Origin: Christensenellaceae bacterium
Lineage (GTDB): Bacteria > Bacillota > Clostridia > Christensenellales > DTU072
NCBI GenBank assembly: GCA_031260775.1
Contig: JAISKW010000036.1
Location: 1-8,021, forward strand
Direction of reading: 5' to 3'
Length of the DNA stretch: 8,021 nucleotides
Both the position numbers and the translations under genes were made by a program. Positions 1-7,085 of this stretch are shown piece by piece (the stretch's first letter is position 1; every line of letters begins with the position of its first letter). Below the pieces are notes generated by a model that was not told the DNA's origin, searched no databases, and was given only the letters and a program-made list of their open reading frames with translations.

Positions 1-3000
1 TTACAAGAATTGAACTGCCTTTCGTACCGGATAGGCAAGCGGCGCAATCGGGCTTAGCGTTGATTTTCGGCGGCTTGAATAATATGATTCCCGACAGCAT
101 TAAAACTGTCGTACTTCAGGGCGAAACTATAGTCTCGTACGCGTTTGAGGGTGTTCAAAAGGACATCGAATATCTGCTTACGCGCGATGTGAAAACAATC
201 GGTATCGGCGCGTTCAGAGGTTCTTCACTTAGCAATATCAATCTGTTAACCGACGAGACGGGCGAAATTTCCTACAGCTTAACTCTCACTTCTATCGGCG
301 AACAAGCATTTGCAAACACAAAACTTACGACTGCAAGCTTGCCGCGTTCGCTTCTTTCAATAGGAATAGAAGCGTTTGCGGATAACACCGTCCTCCAAAG
401 GGTTATAATTCCTTTCAACGGTTCTCTTACATCGATAGGCAACCTTGCATTCTTTAATTGCCCAGATTTAAGGGCGGTTTATACAATACCGCAAACGCTG
501 TCCGCGGTCGGTACTAACCTTTTCTCGGCAGGCACGGTCGTGTTTGCGGCGTTCCCCGAGGACGGCGACTTCGCAATTACTTACCCCTCATGGAACGGCG
601 ACAACGAGGTTTACTACAGCATCGCGGAGTCGGTTTCAAGCGGAGTTAACGCGCTGTATGAGTACGGCGGTGTGCTGTACGTTTTGAACCTTGTAGGCAA
701 CAAAAACTACGCGACAGCCGCAAAAGCGATGAATTTTGCGCGCGGCGCGACGTATACCTTAGGTGATGCGCAAATCCGCGGCACTTATATTAACGATAAA
801 ATAGGCGCGCAAGCGTTTACTAACGTATACAACACGGCAAGCGTTTATATCAGCGAAAGGGTTAAAACTATTTCGGCAAGCTCGTTTAATAATTCCGACC
901 CCACTACCGTGCTTTACACCTCGTTTGCCGACCCCGTAGCCGAATACAATAAAAACGGCGTTGTGTTTAACGCGTGCGGCAACGGAAGATTTTTAACATA
1001 CTACAGCAACGTCGGCGCAAAAGGCATTGCCGAAATTAACGGCGTACAGTATTTACTGCGCGGCTCTGTGGCGACACAGAACAGACGCGCTTATGTGGCG
1101 AAAATTATCGGCACGGCTCCCGACGATGTTCATATTATGCCGTCGGTTAACATCAACGACGTGGAGCTTGAGGTTGTACAAATAGGCGAGCATGCGGCGG
1201 CAGGCACGCACATAAGCCGTTTAACCATTCCTTCAACGGTTGTTAATTACGGGGGCGAGTTGTTCGCAAACAGCGACAATTTAACTTCCGTTACAATACA
1301 AGCCGTTAATATTGTAAGTTTGACGGCGGCGGATAAATACCCGTTCGAAAACACAATTTCCGCTTCCGCGGACATCACCCCTTATGACGTGAGCTTTACA
1401 AACATCGATACCGTAGGCGATTATGTCTTGGCAAAATCGCGCGGCGTAACGTTTAACTTCGGTACGACACTAAAGCACTTGGGTGAGCATGTTTTGGACA
1501 GCGCGGATATTGTGGAATTCACACTACCCGAAAGTCTTTTGACGCTTGGCGAAGATGCTTTCCTTAACGTTTCGCTTGAAACCTTACATTACAACGCAAA
1601 AAACATTACGGTTGCCCCGCAAGAAACGGTGTCCACATACGAATCGGCCTTCAAAAACCTCGCAACGGATAGCCAAACTACGGTTATTATCGGAACAAGC
1701 GTTTCGGCAATTCCTAAATATCTGTTCTTAGATTCGGCTGAAATTGCCGCGCTCGAGTTTGCTCCCGGGTCTATTTGCACAAGCATAGGCGAAAGGTCGT
1801 TCCAAGGCACGGGCTTAACCGCAATTTCCTTGCCGCAAAACTTAATGTTCTTAGGCGAGGGTGCGTTTGCGCAAACGAATATCAGTTCGCTATACTACGA
1901 CGTCTTGAATTTAACGATATACACGGGCGGCACGGTCAACGAAGGCGTGGCATCGACATTCGTATCGCCCTTTTTCTCCGACGCTGTCGACAATGAGCTT
2001 ACCGTAACTTTCGGAACAAGTATAACGAAAGTGCCCACTTTGCTTTTCGCAAATGCCGAGAACCTCAAAAAGGTCGTTTTTGCCGAGGGTAATATCGTTA
2101 ATGAAATCGGCGCGTACGCGTTCTACAACAGCGGCGTTGAATATGCCGAGTTGCCCGAACACTTAACCATAATGGGTCAAGGCGCGTTCAAAAACGCACA
2201 CTATCTTAACGAATTGTACTTCGATACAATCGATATGCCCGAAATTACAAGCGGCACGGGCGCGTTTACCGATGCCGGGTCAACGGCATCGGGCGGCGGA
2301 ATTACCCTGTATATCCGAAATGCAAACACCGTTCCTACGGGCTTTGTATCGGACGGAAAATTTGTGGCAATCTTACGCGATGCCGTTACCTTTGGTGAAA
2401 ATCTTGAAACAATCGAGGCAGGCGCGTTTACCGGTCAAACAACTATTACTACAATAGAATTGCCTAAGAATTTAACCTATATCGGACAGAATGCGTTTAA
2501 CGGGTTAACAAGCCTTGAGGAAATTACGGTTTATTCGAAGCATATTACCGGATTTGTAACCGGCAACGCAATCTTCGGCGGCGACGCAGCGACTGCGACA
2601 AGAACCGTTGTAGTAACCTTTGAGAGTACTGCGGAGTATATCCCGTCGCACTTTATCGCCAACGCAAAAGGCACGTTCAACATCGTTATCGGCGGCGGCG
2701 TTACCGAAATCGGCGCGGGCGCGTTTATGAATATCGCGGCGAATGCGGCAATCGTAATCCCCGACACCGTTATAACAATCGGTACGAACGCGTTTTCGGG
2801 GCAAACGAGCCTCACAACGCTTACAATTGGCCGCAGAACGGCAACAATCGGCGCGGGCGCGTTCAAGAATAACACGGCACTTACAACCGTTAACTACAAC
2901 GCGGAGGACGCTACTCTCACGGGCGGCGCGAACGCTAAGATTTTTGAGGGAAGTTTTGTTTCGGGTGCGGTTGTCAATTTCGGAAAAACCGTAATTAAGA

Positions 3001-4730
3001 TACCCGCATACTTACTTAAGGATATCGCAAAGGTCGAAACCGTTGGTTTTACCAATGCACTGTACGCCACGGAAATAGGCGCGTACGCATTCTACGGCAC
3101 GGGTATTGAAACGGTGAATTTCCCCTTGCAACTTGTAACGTTAGGCGAGTTCGCGTTTGCGCACACAGATAACCTCGAAACGGTTTCAATCAACGAGGAG
3201 TTCAGAAATTACGGAATCGGCGCGCTTGCGTATACGCCGGCATTAACAACTATTCAAGAAAGCTCTAACGACTTATTCAGCATAAGCGACGGCGTTTTAT
3301 ACCGCACAGAAGGCTCAGAGGTTGCGGCTTGCGCCGGATATGTTACCGCCGACATTATTTTAGACGGCATTACAAAAATTTACGACTATGCGTTTGTAGG
3401 CAGGACATACACAAGTTTAACAATACAAAACAGCGTTATCGAAGACCTTACCGCAGGTTCAGCCGCATTTGAATCGACGTCGTTCGGCTCTGTAACAATC
3501 GAAGGCACGGTTGAAAGAATTCCTGCATACATCTTCGGCGGCGGCAGCGTTACAATAGGAATTCTTGATTTGGAAAGCGGGATTGAAACAATCGGCGCGC
3601 ACGCGTTTGAGGGCGTTGCAAGCGTTTCCTCGGTGATAATACCCGACTCCGTAACGGAAATCGGCGAAAACGCGTTCGCAAACCTTGCGGATTTAGAAAC
3701 CTTAAGCATCGGCACGGGGCTTGTCTCCGTCGGCATCGGCGCGGGGATTGTCACCATCGGCAACGGCGCGTTCGAAAACGCGGTTAAACTGACATCTCTT
3801 ACCTACAACGCCGCAAATGCCGCCGACTTTACCGCCGAAAACGGCGTGTTCGCAAACGCCGGCAAGGACAGCGCGGGCGTGGCGGTTACAATCGGCGATT
3901 CAGTTGCCGTTATTCCTGCATATTTATTCAAAAATGCCGAAGCATTAACGCCGCATATCACCTCACTCGATTTAGGTTCCGGCGTCACCGTAATAGGCGC
4001 GCATGCGTTCCAGGAAGCAAGATTCTTAACGTCGTTGGATATCCCCGCAAACGTCTCTCTTATCGGCGAATATGCGTTCGAAAGGCTTGTATCCGTTGCA
4101 ACACTTACATTCAGCGCACGCGCTTCGCAACTTGAAATTAAGTCCTTCGCATTCGAAAACCTTTCGTCCTTAACGGCGATTAATTTGACGGTAGAAATCC
4201 TCTTAAGCGGCGTTTATACATTTGCGTACAGCGGAGTAACAAACGTTTCAAATATCGTCACCACGGGCGTTGCAGTTATCCCCGTAACAACATTTGCGCC
4301 GTTCTTTATTCGCCTTGAAGACCTCGCGGCATCGGAAGCCGACATTGAGGATATAATTGTTGAAAATAAGGAAATAATCCTTATGAGCGCGACAAACGGT
4401 AATGAAAGCGCAATCAATGCGGTATACTATTTAATATCAATTGAGACGGGCACAAACGGCGCGGAAATGCTTGCCGAAATGGTTGTATCGCTAACCGCAA
4501 TGGCAAAACTCGGAAATATAGCCAAAATCGATGCGGTTTATTACATAATTGCTTACGAATCCTCTAACAGCATAACCGGCGATGCCGCCGTAGGCGAGCC
4601 GATGCTCACAGAAATTGTCGATTATTTAATAGCCGCTGCAGATTTAGGCAACACAACCGCTTTGGCAACCCTCACAACCCTCGCCGCTCCGCCTTACAGC
4701 AACCCGGACGCAATTGCATATTTTAATTAG
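1..4730 (+). CDS. BspA-like leucine-rich-repeat (LRR_5) surface protein, 5'-truncated by the window
   Basis: The open frame runs from base 3 to the TAG at 4728-4730 with no stop, giving 1575 visible residues. The first codons already encode LRR-like sequence (IELPFV), so the TTG at 60 is internal and the true start lies upstream. About 26 units carry the LRR_5/BspA signature, in forms such as TIGIGAF, SIGEQAF, EIGAYAF and TIGAGAF, each usually followed by a short L..L or IP/LP strand. Two irregular stretches (about 600-830 and 950-1190) break the array. From about 1584 the units are grouped into larger modules (listed separately). The last 130 or so residues are not LRR. BspA-like proteins are usually exported adhesins that bind host or matrix proteins; that role is inferred here. 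Any signal peptide lies outside the window. The C-terminus (ending AYFN) has no LPXTG motif, membrane segment or recognisable wall-binding repeat. Family assignment is firm; the ligand is unknown. Confidence 0.9.
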   Translation, partial: TRIELPFVPDRQAAQSGLALIFGGLNNMIPDSIKTVVLQGETIVSYAFEGVQKDIEYLLTRDVKTIGIGAFRGSSLSNINLLTDETGEISYSLTLTSIGEQAFANTKLTTASLPRSLLSIGIEAFADNTVLQRVIIPFNGSLTSIGNLAFFNCPDLRAVYTIPQTLSAVGTNLFSAGTVVFAAFPEDGDFAITYPSWNGDNEVYYSIAESVSSGVNALYEYGGVLYVLNLVGNKNYATAAKAMNFARGATYTLGDAQIRGTYINDKIGAQAFTNVYNTASVYISERVKTISASSFNNSDPTTVLYTSFADPVAEYNKNGVVFNACGNGRFLTYYSNVGAKGIAEINGVQYLLRGSVATQNRRAYVAKIIGTAPDDVHIMPSVNINDVELEVVQIGEHAAAGTHISRLTIPSTVVNYGGELFANSDNLTSVTIQAVNIVSLTAADKYPFENTISASADITPYDVSFTNIDTVGDYVLAKSRGVTFNFGTTLKHLGEHVLDSADIVEFTLPESLLTLGEDAFLNVSLETLHYNAKNITVAPQETVSTYESAFKNLATDSQTTVIIGTSVSAIPKYLFLDSAEIAALEFAPGSICTSIGERSFQGTGLTAISLPQNLMFLGEGAFAQTNISSLYYDVLNLTIYTGGTVNEGVASTFVSPFFSDAVDNELTVTFGTSITKVPTLLFANAENLKKVVFAEGNIVNEIGAYAFYNSGVEYAELPEHLTIMGQGAFKNAHYLNELYFDTIDMPEITSGTGAFTDAGSTASGGGITLYIRNANTVPTGFVSDGKFVAILRDAVTFGENLETIEAGAFTGQTTITTIELPKNLTYIGQNAFNGLTSLEEITVYSKHITGFVTGNAIFGGDAATATRTVVVTFESTAEYIPSHFIANAKGTFNIVIGGGVTEIGAGAFMNIAANAAIVIPDTVITIGTNAFSGQTSLTTLTIGRRTATIGAGAFKNNTALTTVNYNAEDATLTGGANAKIFEGSFVSGAVVNFGKTVIKIPAYLLKDIAKVETVGFTNALYATEIGAYAFYGTGIETVNFPLQLVTLGEFAFAHTDNLETVSINEEFRNYGIGALAYTPALTTIQESSNDLFSISDGVLYRTEGSEVAACAGYVTADIILDGITKIYDYAFVGRTYTSLTIQNSVIEDLTAGSAAFESTSFGSVTIEGTVERIPAYIFGGGSVTIGILDLESGIETIGAHAFEGVASVSSVIIPDSVTEIGENAFANLADLETLSIGTGLVSVGIGAGIVTIGNGAFENAVKLTSLTYNAANAADFTAENGVFANAGKDSAGVAVTIGDSVAVIPAYLFKNAEALTPHITSLDLGSGVTVIGAHAFQEARFLTSLDIPANVSLIGEYAFERLVSVATLTFSARASQLEIKSFAFENLSSLTAINLTVEILLSGVYTFAYSGVTNVSNIVTTGVAVIPVTTFAPFFIRLEDLAASEADIEDIIVENKEIILMSATNGNESAINAVYYLISIETGTNGAEMLAEMVVSLTAMAKLGNIAKIDAVYYIIAYESSNSITGDAAVGEPMLTEIVDYLIAAADLGNTTALATLTTLAAPPYSNPDAIAYFN
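1584..4110 (+). repeat. Seven higher-order modules inside the LRR gene
   Basis: By eye the protein repeats a larger unit. It opens with a Y-N-A-like strand, continues through a Gly/Ala/Ser-rich loop and a strand of the type VTFGTSV or VTIGDSV, then an IP-x-YLF-like segment (AIPKYLF, KVPTLLF, KIPAYLL, RIPAYIF, VIPAYLF), and ends with two or more LRR_5 units. Module starts are near 1584, 1890, 2211, 2520, 2886, 3414 and 3792. The first three intervals are 306-321 bases and the later ones are longer (366, 528, 378). Modules 3 and 4 are the most degenerate (NTVPTGF, EYIPSHF). The copies are well diverged at DNA level, which suggests old duplications. Boundaries are approximate. Confidence 0.7.
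3708..3761 (+). repeat. 27-base in-frame tandem duplication in the LRR gene
   Basis: Bases 3708-3734 and 3735-3761 are adjacent 27-base copies that differ at four positions, each the first base of its codon. They encode IGTGLVSVG and IGAGIVTIG, so nine residues are added within one LRR unit, just before the GNGAF turn. Neighbouring units lack this extra piece. Confidence 0.85.
4410..4652 (+). repeat. Duplicated helical segment in the C-terminal non-LRR domain
   Basis: Two copies follow the LRR array. The first (about 4410-4517) runs from INAVYYLIS to AKLGN, the second (about 4521-4652) from IDAVYYIIA to ADLGN. Shared positions include AVYY, a Glu shortly after it, an ML-x-E segment and a closing A-x-LGN. 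The second copy has a longer Ser/Gly/Ala loop. The pattern suggests a repeated helix-loop-helix. I do not recognise it as a named domain. Confidence 0.6.
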
Positions 4731-4738
4731 TAAATTTA

Positions 4739-4743
4739 CGGAG
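4739..4743 (+). promoter_or_regulatory. Shine-Dalgarno-like CGGAG between the LRR gene and cdaA
   Basis: GGAG at 4740-4743 is the only ribosome-binding-like motif between the LRR stop and cdaA. It lies 10 bases before an ATG at 4754 but 32 bases before the cdaA ATG at 4776. The 4754 ATG is in a different reading frame from cdaA and opens a 68-codon frame that ends at 4960 inside cdaA. The motif therefore does not cleanly explain the cdaA start. Confidence 0.45.
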
Positions 4744-4775
4744 TGTTACGTTTATGGTACACTACACAATGTTAA

Positions 4776-5576
4776 ATGACACCGGCAACCGCAATAACGA
4801 GCTTTACGCTTTACAATATCATCGACCTTGCGCTTGCGCTTATTGCAATCGTAGCTATAACCGTGTTTTTCGTCAACCGCCGCGTGCCGCGCCTTCTCGT
4901 TCTATACCTCGGTTTATTCTTTCTGTTTTTAGGAGTTTCCGCCGCAAATGTCTTTGTTGACATTCACATTGCCGTTGATATTGCGCGTCTAATTATGATT
5001 CTCGGTATGGTTATTTTTGCGGTTGTGTACCAAAACGACCTCAAAACCATCTATTTCGGGCTGTCAAAACAGAAAAACGTTTCAAAGGCGACCGACGACG
5101 AGCTCCGCAATTGCGTTACCGAAATCGTAAAAGCCTGTCAATCGTTTTCAAAATTCCGCACGGGCGCGTTGATTGTAGTCAGCCCCACGGTTCTTGACGA
5201 ACAGATTTGCGCGACGGGTACGCGCATAGATGCGCTCGTTTCCGCGCCCCTATTGCAAAGCATTTTCTACAACGGCACGCCCGTTCACGACGGCGCGGTT
5301 ATGCTCAAGGACAACCGTATCGTTTCCGCCGGGTGCTTTTTGCCCCTGACCGACAAATCTGACCTCAACAAAGCCCTCGGCACGCGTCACCGCGCCGCGC
5401 TCGGAGTTTCCCAAGACAGCGACGTTACCGCTATCGTCGTCAGCGAGGAAACCGGTATCATCTCCTGCGCTCAAAAAGGCGTTTTCAAACGCTTCCTTAC
5501 CCCCGAGCGACTCACCGACATTCTTTGCGAGGTTTACCTCATTGAAAAAAATGTCAAAGAGAAATTACAACGGTAG
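4776..5576 (+). CDS. cdaA: Membrane diadenylate cyclase, CdaA/DacA type
   Basis: The enzyme joins two ATP into cyclic di-AMP, a messenger that in Bacillota controls potassium and osmolyte uptake and wall homeostasis. The 266-residue protein has the CdaA layout. Three hydrophobic helices (about 12-33, 40-60 and 65-85) precede a cytoplasmic DisA_N cyclase domain (about 90-250). The catalytic motifs are intact: DGA at 172-174 within TPVHDGAVM, RHR at 204-206 within GTRHRAALGVS, and SEETG at 223-227. Length is normal for the family. The start is the first ATG in frame, because a TAA lies directly before it (4773-4775), but the nearest Shine-Dalgarno is too far away. The N-terminus before the first helix is only about 11 residues. 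The gene lies 45 bases after the LRR gene and is probably co-transcribed with it. A terminator follows, so cdaR and glmM, the usual downstream neighbours, are absent here. Confidence 0.95.
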   Translation: MTPATAITSFTLYNIIDLALALIAIVAITVFFVNRRVPRLLVLYLGLFFLFLGVSAANVFVDIHIAVDIARLIMILGMVIFAVVYQNDLKTIYFGLSKQKNVSKATDDELRNCVTEIVKACQSFSKFRTGALIVVSPTVLDEQICATGTRIDALVSAPLLQSIFYNGTPVHDGAVMLKDNRIVSAGCFLPLTDKSDLNKALGTRHRAALGVSQDSDVTAIVVSEETGIISCAQKGVFKRFLTPERLTDILCEVYLIEKNVKEKLQR

Positions 5577-5622
5577 CGTTCTGTTTGGGGAATAAAATTA
5601 ATAAGAGAGGTTTGGATATTAC

Positions 5623-5656
5623 AAAGGGCGCGGACTGTTGCGCCCTTTTTTCTTTT
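5623..5656 (+). terminator. Intrinsic terminator after cdaA
   Basis: A perfect 9-bp stem (AAAGGGCGC at 5623-5631 with GCGCCCTTT at 5640-5648) encloses an 8-base loop. The T-run begins within the 3' arm, covers 5646-5651 and resumes at 5653-5656. It lies 46 bases after the cdaA stop and should end the LRR-cdaA transcript. Confidence 0.9.
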
Positions 5657-5666
5657 GCTTTTAATT

Positions 5667-5695
5667 TTTATAGTTAATATGTTTAGGTGTAAAAT
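5667..5695 (+). promoter_or_regulatory. Putative sigma-70-type promoter for the CMD-SDR pair
   Basis: A -35-like TTTATA (5667-5672, 4 of 6 consensus bases) and a -10-like TAAAAT (5690-5695, 5 of 6) are separated by 17 bases. The site sits directly behind a terminator, where a new promoter is expected. Transcription would start about 6-8 bases after the -10 box, on or next to the GTG start codon at 5702. The region is AT-rich, so chance matches are possible. Confidence 0.5.
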
Positions 5696-5701
5696 ACTTG
5701 T

Positions 5702-6223
5702 GTGCAAAGAATAAGTATTCCCGAATATGCGGAGCTTTCCGACAAGCAAAAAGCGTTATACGACGGGCAAATTGCGCAGCACGGGCGCATTACAAATATG
5801 AAAAAAACGCTCCTGCACTCGCCGCTTTCGTTCGAGGTACTTATGGAATGGTATCCCCTCCGCGCGGAAATTGCTAAGTTTTTGGGCGACTTCGGCACAT
5901 ACATCTTTTCGTACGCAGTATCCTCCTCCAACGACTGTATGATTTGCTCAACCTTCTTCAGAAAGATTCTTAAGGACAACGGCAAAGATCCCGATAATTT
6001 GACACTTTCGGCTCCCGAACAGCTGCTTTGGGATTTCGGAAGAGCAATTGTTAAAAATCCGCACGACATTTCGGAGGACATTTACACAAAGCTTAAAGAG
6101 GCTTTCAGCGAAGAGCAAATTGTTGCTTTAACCGCATTCGCTTCGCAAATGATTGCCACAAATTTAATCAACACGGTGCTTCAGGTGCCGCTTGACGAGT
6201 ATTTATACGCTTACAAAAAATAA
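5702..6223 (+). CDS. Carboxymuconolactone decarboxylase / AhpD-fold family protein
   Basis: The 173-residue, mostly helical protein has no signal peptide. It carries a CxxC pair (C79 and C82 in NDCMICSTFF) in the place typical of AhpD-like proteins, followed by a conserved-looking C-terminal half (DFGRAI, ALTAFASQMIATNLIN, PLDEYL). In AhpD itself the motif is CxxCxxxH and acts in thiol peroxidase or disulfide chemistry. Here the His position is Phe86, so AhpD-type proton relay is doubtful. These are the only two cysteines. As I remember the family, close relatives are annotated only as CMD family proteins, with no proven reaction. The start is GTG at 5702, the first start codon after an in-frame TAA at 5690-5692; the protein begins MQRISIPEYAEL, as expected for this group. 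An AGG at 5685-5687 is a poor ribosome site. The SDR follows after 14 bases, indicating an operon and perhaps a shared substrate. Confidence 0.82.
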   Translation: MQRISIPEYAELSDKQKALYDGQIAQHGRITNMKKTLLHSPLSFEVLMEWYPLRAEIAKFLGDFGTYIFSYAVSSSNDCMICSTFFRKILKDNGKDPDNLTLSAPEQLLWDFGRAIVKNPHDISEDIYTKLKEAFSEEQIVALTAFASQMIATNLINTVLQVPLDEYLYAYKK

Positions 6224-6237
6224 TTATTGACTCATAT

Positions 6238-7044
6238 ATGTACGGGGAATTTAAGAAAAAAACGGTTTTTATCACCGGCGCGGCAAAGGGACAAGGGCGC
6301 GCGGTTGCTCTCGCGTTCGCGAAATACGGCGCAAACATTATCGCGTTTGACCTAAAGGAAAAGACGGCATACCCAAGCTACAACGATGCAAAGCTGTCCG
6401 ATTTAGAAACCCTCTGCCACGAGGTAATCGCCTTAGGCGGCAAATTTATCGCCTATGCCGGCGACGTCCGCAACGAAGAGGACGTAAAAGCCGCCGTTGA
6501 GACGGGGGTAAAAGCATTCGGCACAATCGATATCTTATTCAACAACGCGGGGATTTGCGCGTACGGATACGTTCACGAGCTTTCACTCAAGGAATGGGAT
6601 TCGATGATAGGTGTTAACCTAACCGGCGCGTTTTTATGCACAAAATATGTCGTGCCCGTGATGCGCGCGCAAAAAAGCGGCGTGATTATCAATAATTCCT
6701 CGGTCGGTGGCTTACGCGGTATGAACAGATTATCGCACTATGCGGCGTCGAAATGGGCGTTAGTGGGGCTTACAAAGTCGGTCGCGCTCGAAAATGCCGA
6801 GTACGGAATCAGGGTAATCAGCATTCACCCCACCGGCGTAAACACGCCCATGAACGACGGGCTTGCCGAAATGGAGGGCACAACGCCGCAGGCAATAGCC
6901 GAGCGCAGCGCGGGCAACCTGCTGCCCGTACCGTGGATTGAACCCGAGGACGTTGCAGACTCCGTTTTGTTCCTTTCAAGTTCAAAGGCAAAATATGTCA
7001 CCGGCTCACAGTATGTGCTCGATGCAGGACTTTTAACACGATAG
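6238..7044 (+). CDS. Short-chain dehydrogenase/reductase, mycofactocin-associated-like subfamily
   Basis: A classical SDR of 268 residues, probably a cytosolic NAD-dependent oxidoreductase for an alcohol or carbonyl compound. The sequence shows the Rossmann glycine motif TGAAKGQG (13-20), an acidic residue in FDL after strand 2, NNAG (102-105), and the tetrad N127, S155, Y168 and K172 (YAASK). The ending resembles the mycofactocin-associated SDR subfamily (TIGR03971 type): HPTGVNTPM, LLPVPWIEPEDVA, KYVTGSQYVLDAG. It also has the extra segment after strand 2 (KTAYPSYNDAKLSDLE) that in that subfamily helps to bury the cofactor. This assignment is from memory of the family. No mycofactocin biosynthesis gene is in the window. 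The start is ATG 6238, which fits the usual short lead to the first strand, but no Shine-Dalgarno precedes it. Translation may be coupled to the CMD gene 14 bases upstream. Confidence 0.88.
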   Translation: MYGEFKKKTVFITGAAKGQGRAVALAFAKYGANIIAFDLKEKTAYPSYNDAKLSDLETLCHEVIALGGKFIAYAGDVRNEEDVKAAVETGVKAFGTIDILFNNAGICAYGYVHELSLKEWDSMIGVNLTGAFLCTKYVVPVMRAQKSGVIINNSSVGGLRGMNRLSHYAASKWALVGLTKSVALENAEYGIRVISIHPTGVNTPMNDGLAEMEGTTPQAIAERSAGNLLPVPWIEPEDVADSVLFLSSSKAKYVTGSQYVLDAGLLTR

Positions 7045-7070
7045 TCATTCATTTTATAACTGAGATAGTA

Positions 7071-7076
7071 TATAAT
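7071..7076 (+). promoter_or_regulatory. Perfect -10 box (TATAAT) upstream of the phosphotransferase
   Basis: The consensus hexamer lies in the 41-base gap after the SDR. No good -35 box is found at the right distance; TTCATT at 7048-7053, with a 17-base spacer, matches 3 of 6. The predicted transcript start (about 7082-7085) falls 1-4 bases before the ATG at 7086, giving an almost leaderless mRNA. The AAGGGAG at 7078-7084 ends only one base from the ATG, too close for a normal ribosome site. Confidence 0.5.
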
Positions 7077-7085
7077 TAAGGGAGT

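Noticed and set aside
2505..2875. Two - strand open frames (about 99 and 114 codons) inside the LRR gene
   Set aside because: They mirror the repetitive GC-rich codons of the LRR gene on the opposite strand; their products are low-complexity and have no start signals.
3386..3763. 125-codon - strand open frame inside the LRR gene
   Set aside because: Pro/Ser/Val-rich antisense shadow of the repeats; no independent support.
4754..4960. 68-codon frame starting at a well-spaced Shine-Dalgarno
   Set aside because: It overlaps cdaA out of frame, and its product is rich in Arg and Cys with no protein-like pattern. Kept only as part of the start-site finding.
5612..5677. Short frame from TTG after AGAGG, running through the terminator
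   Set aside because: The purine run abuts the TTG with almost no spacing and the frame crosses the terminator hairpin; unlikely to be translated.
5683..6081. 132-codon - strand open frame over the CMD gene
   Set aside because: Antisense to a clear family member on the + strand, with no ribosome site or recognisable domain.
6227..6232. TTGACT as a -35 box before the SDR
   Set aside because: A matching -10 would fall inside the SDR coding region, downstream of its start codon.
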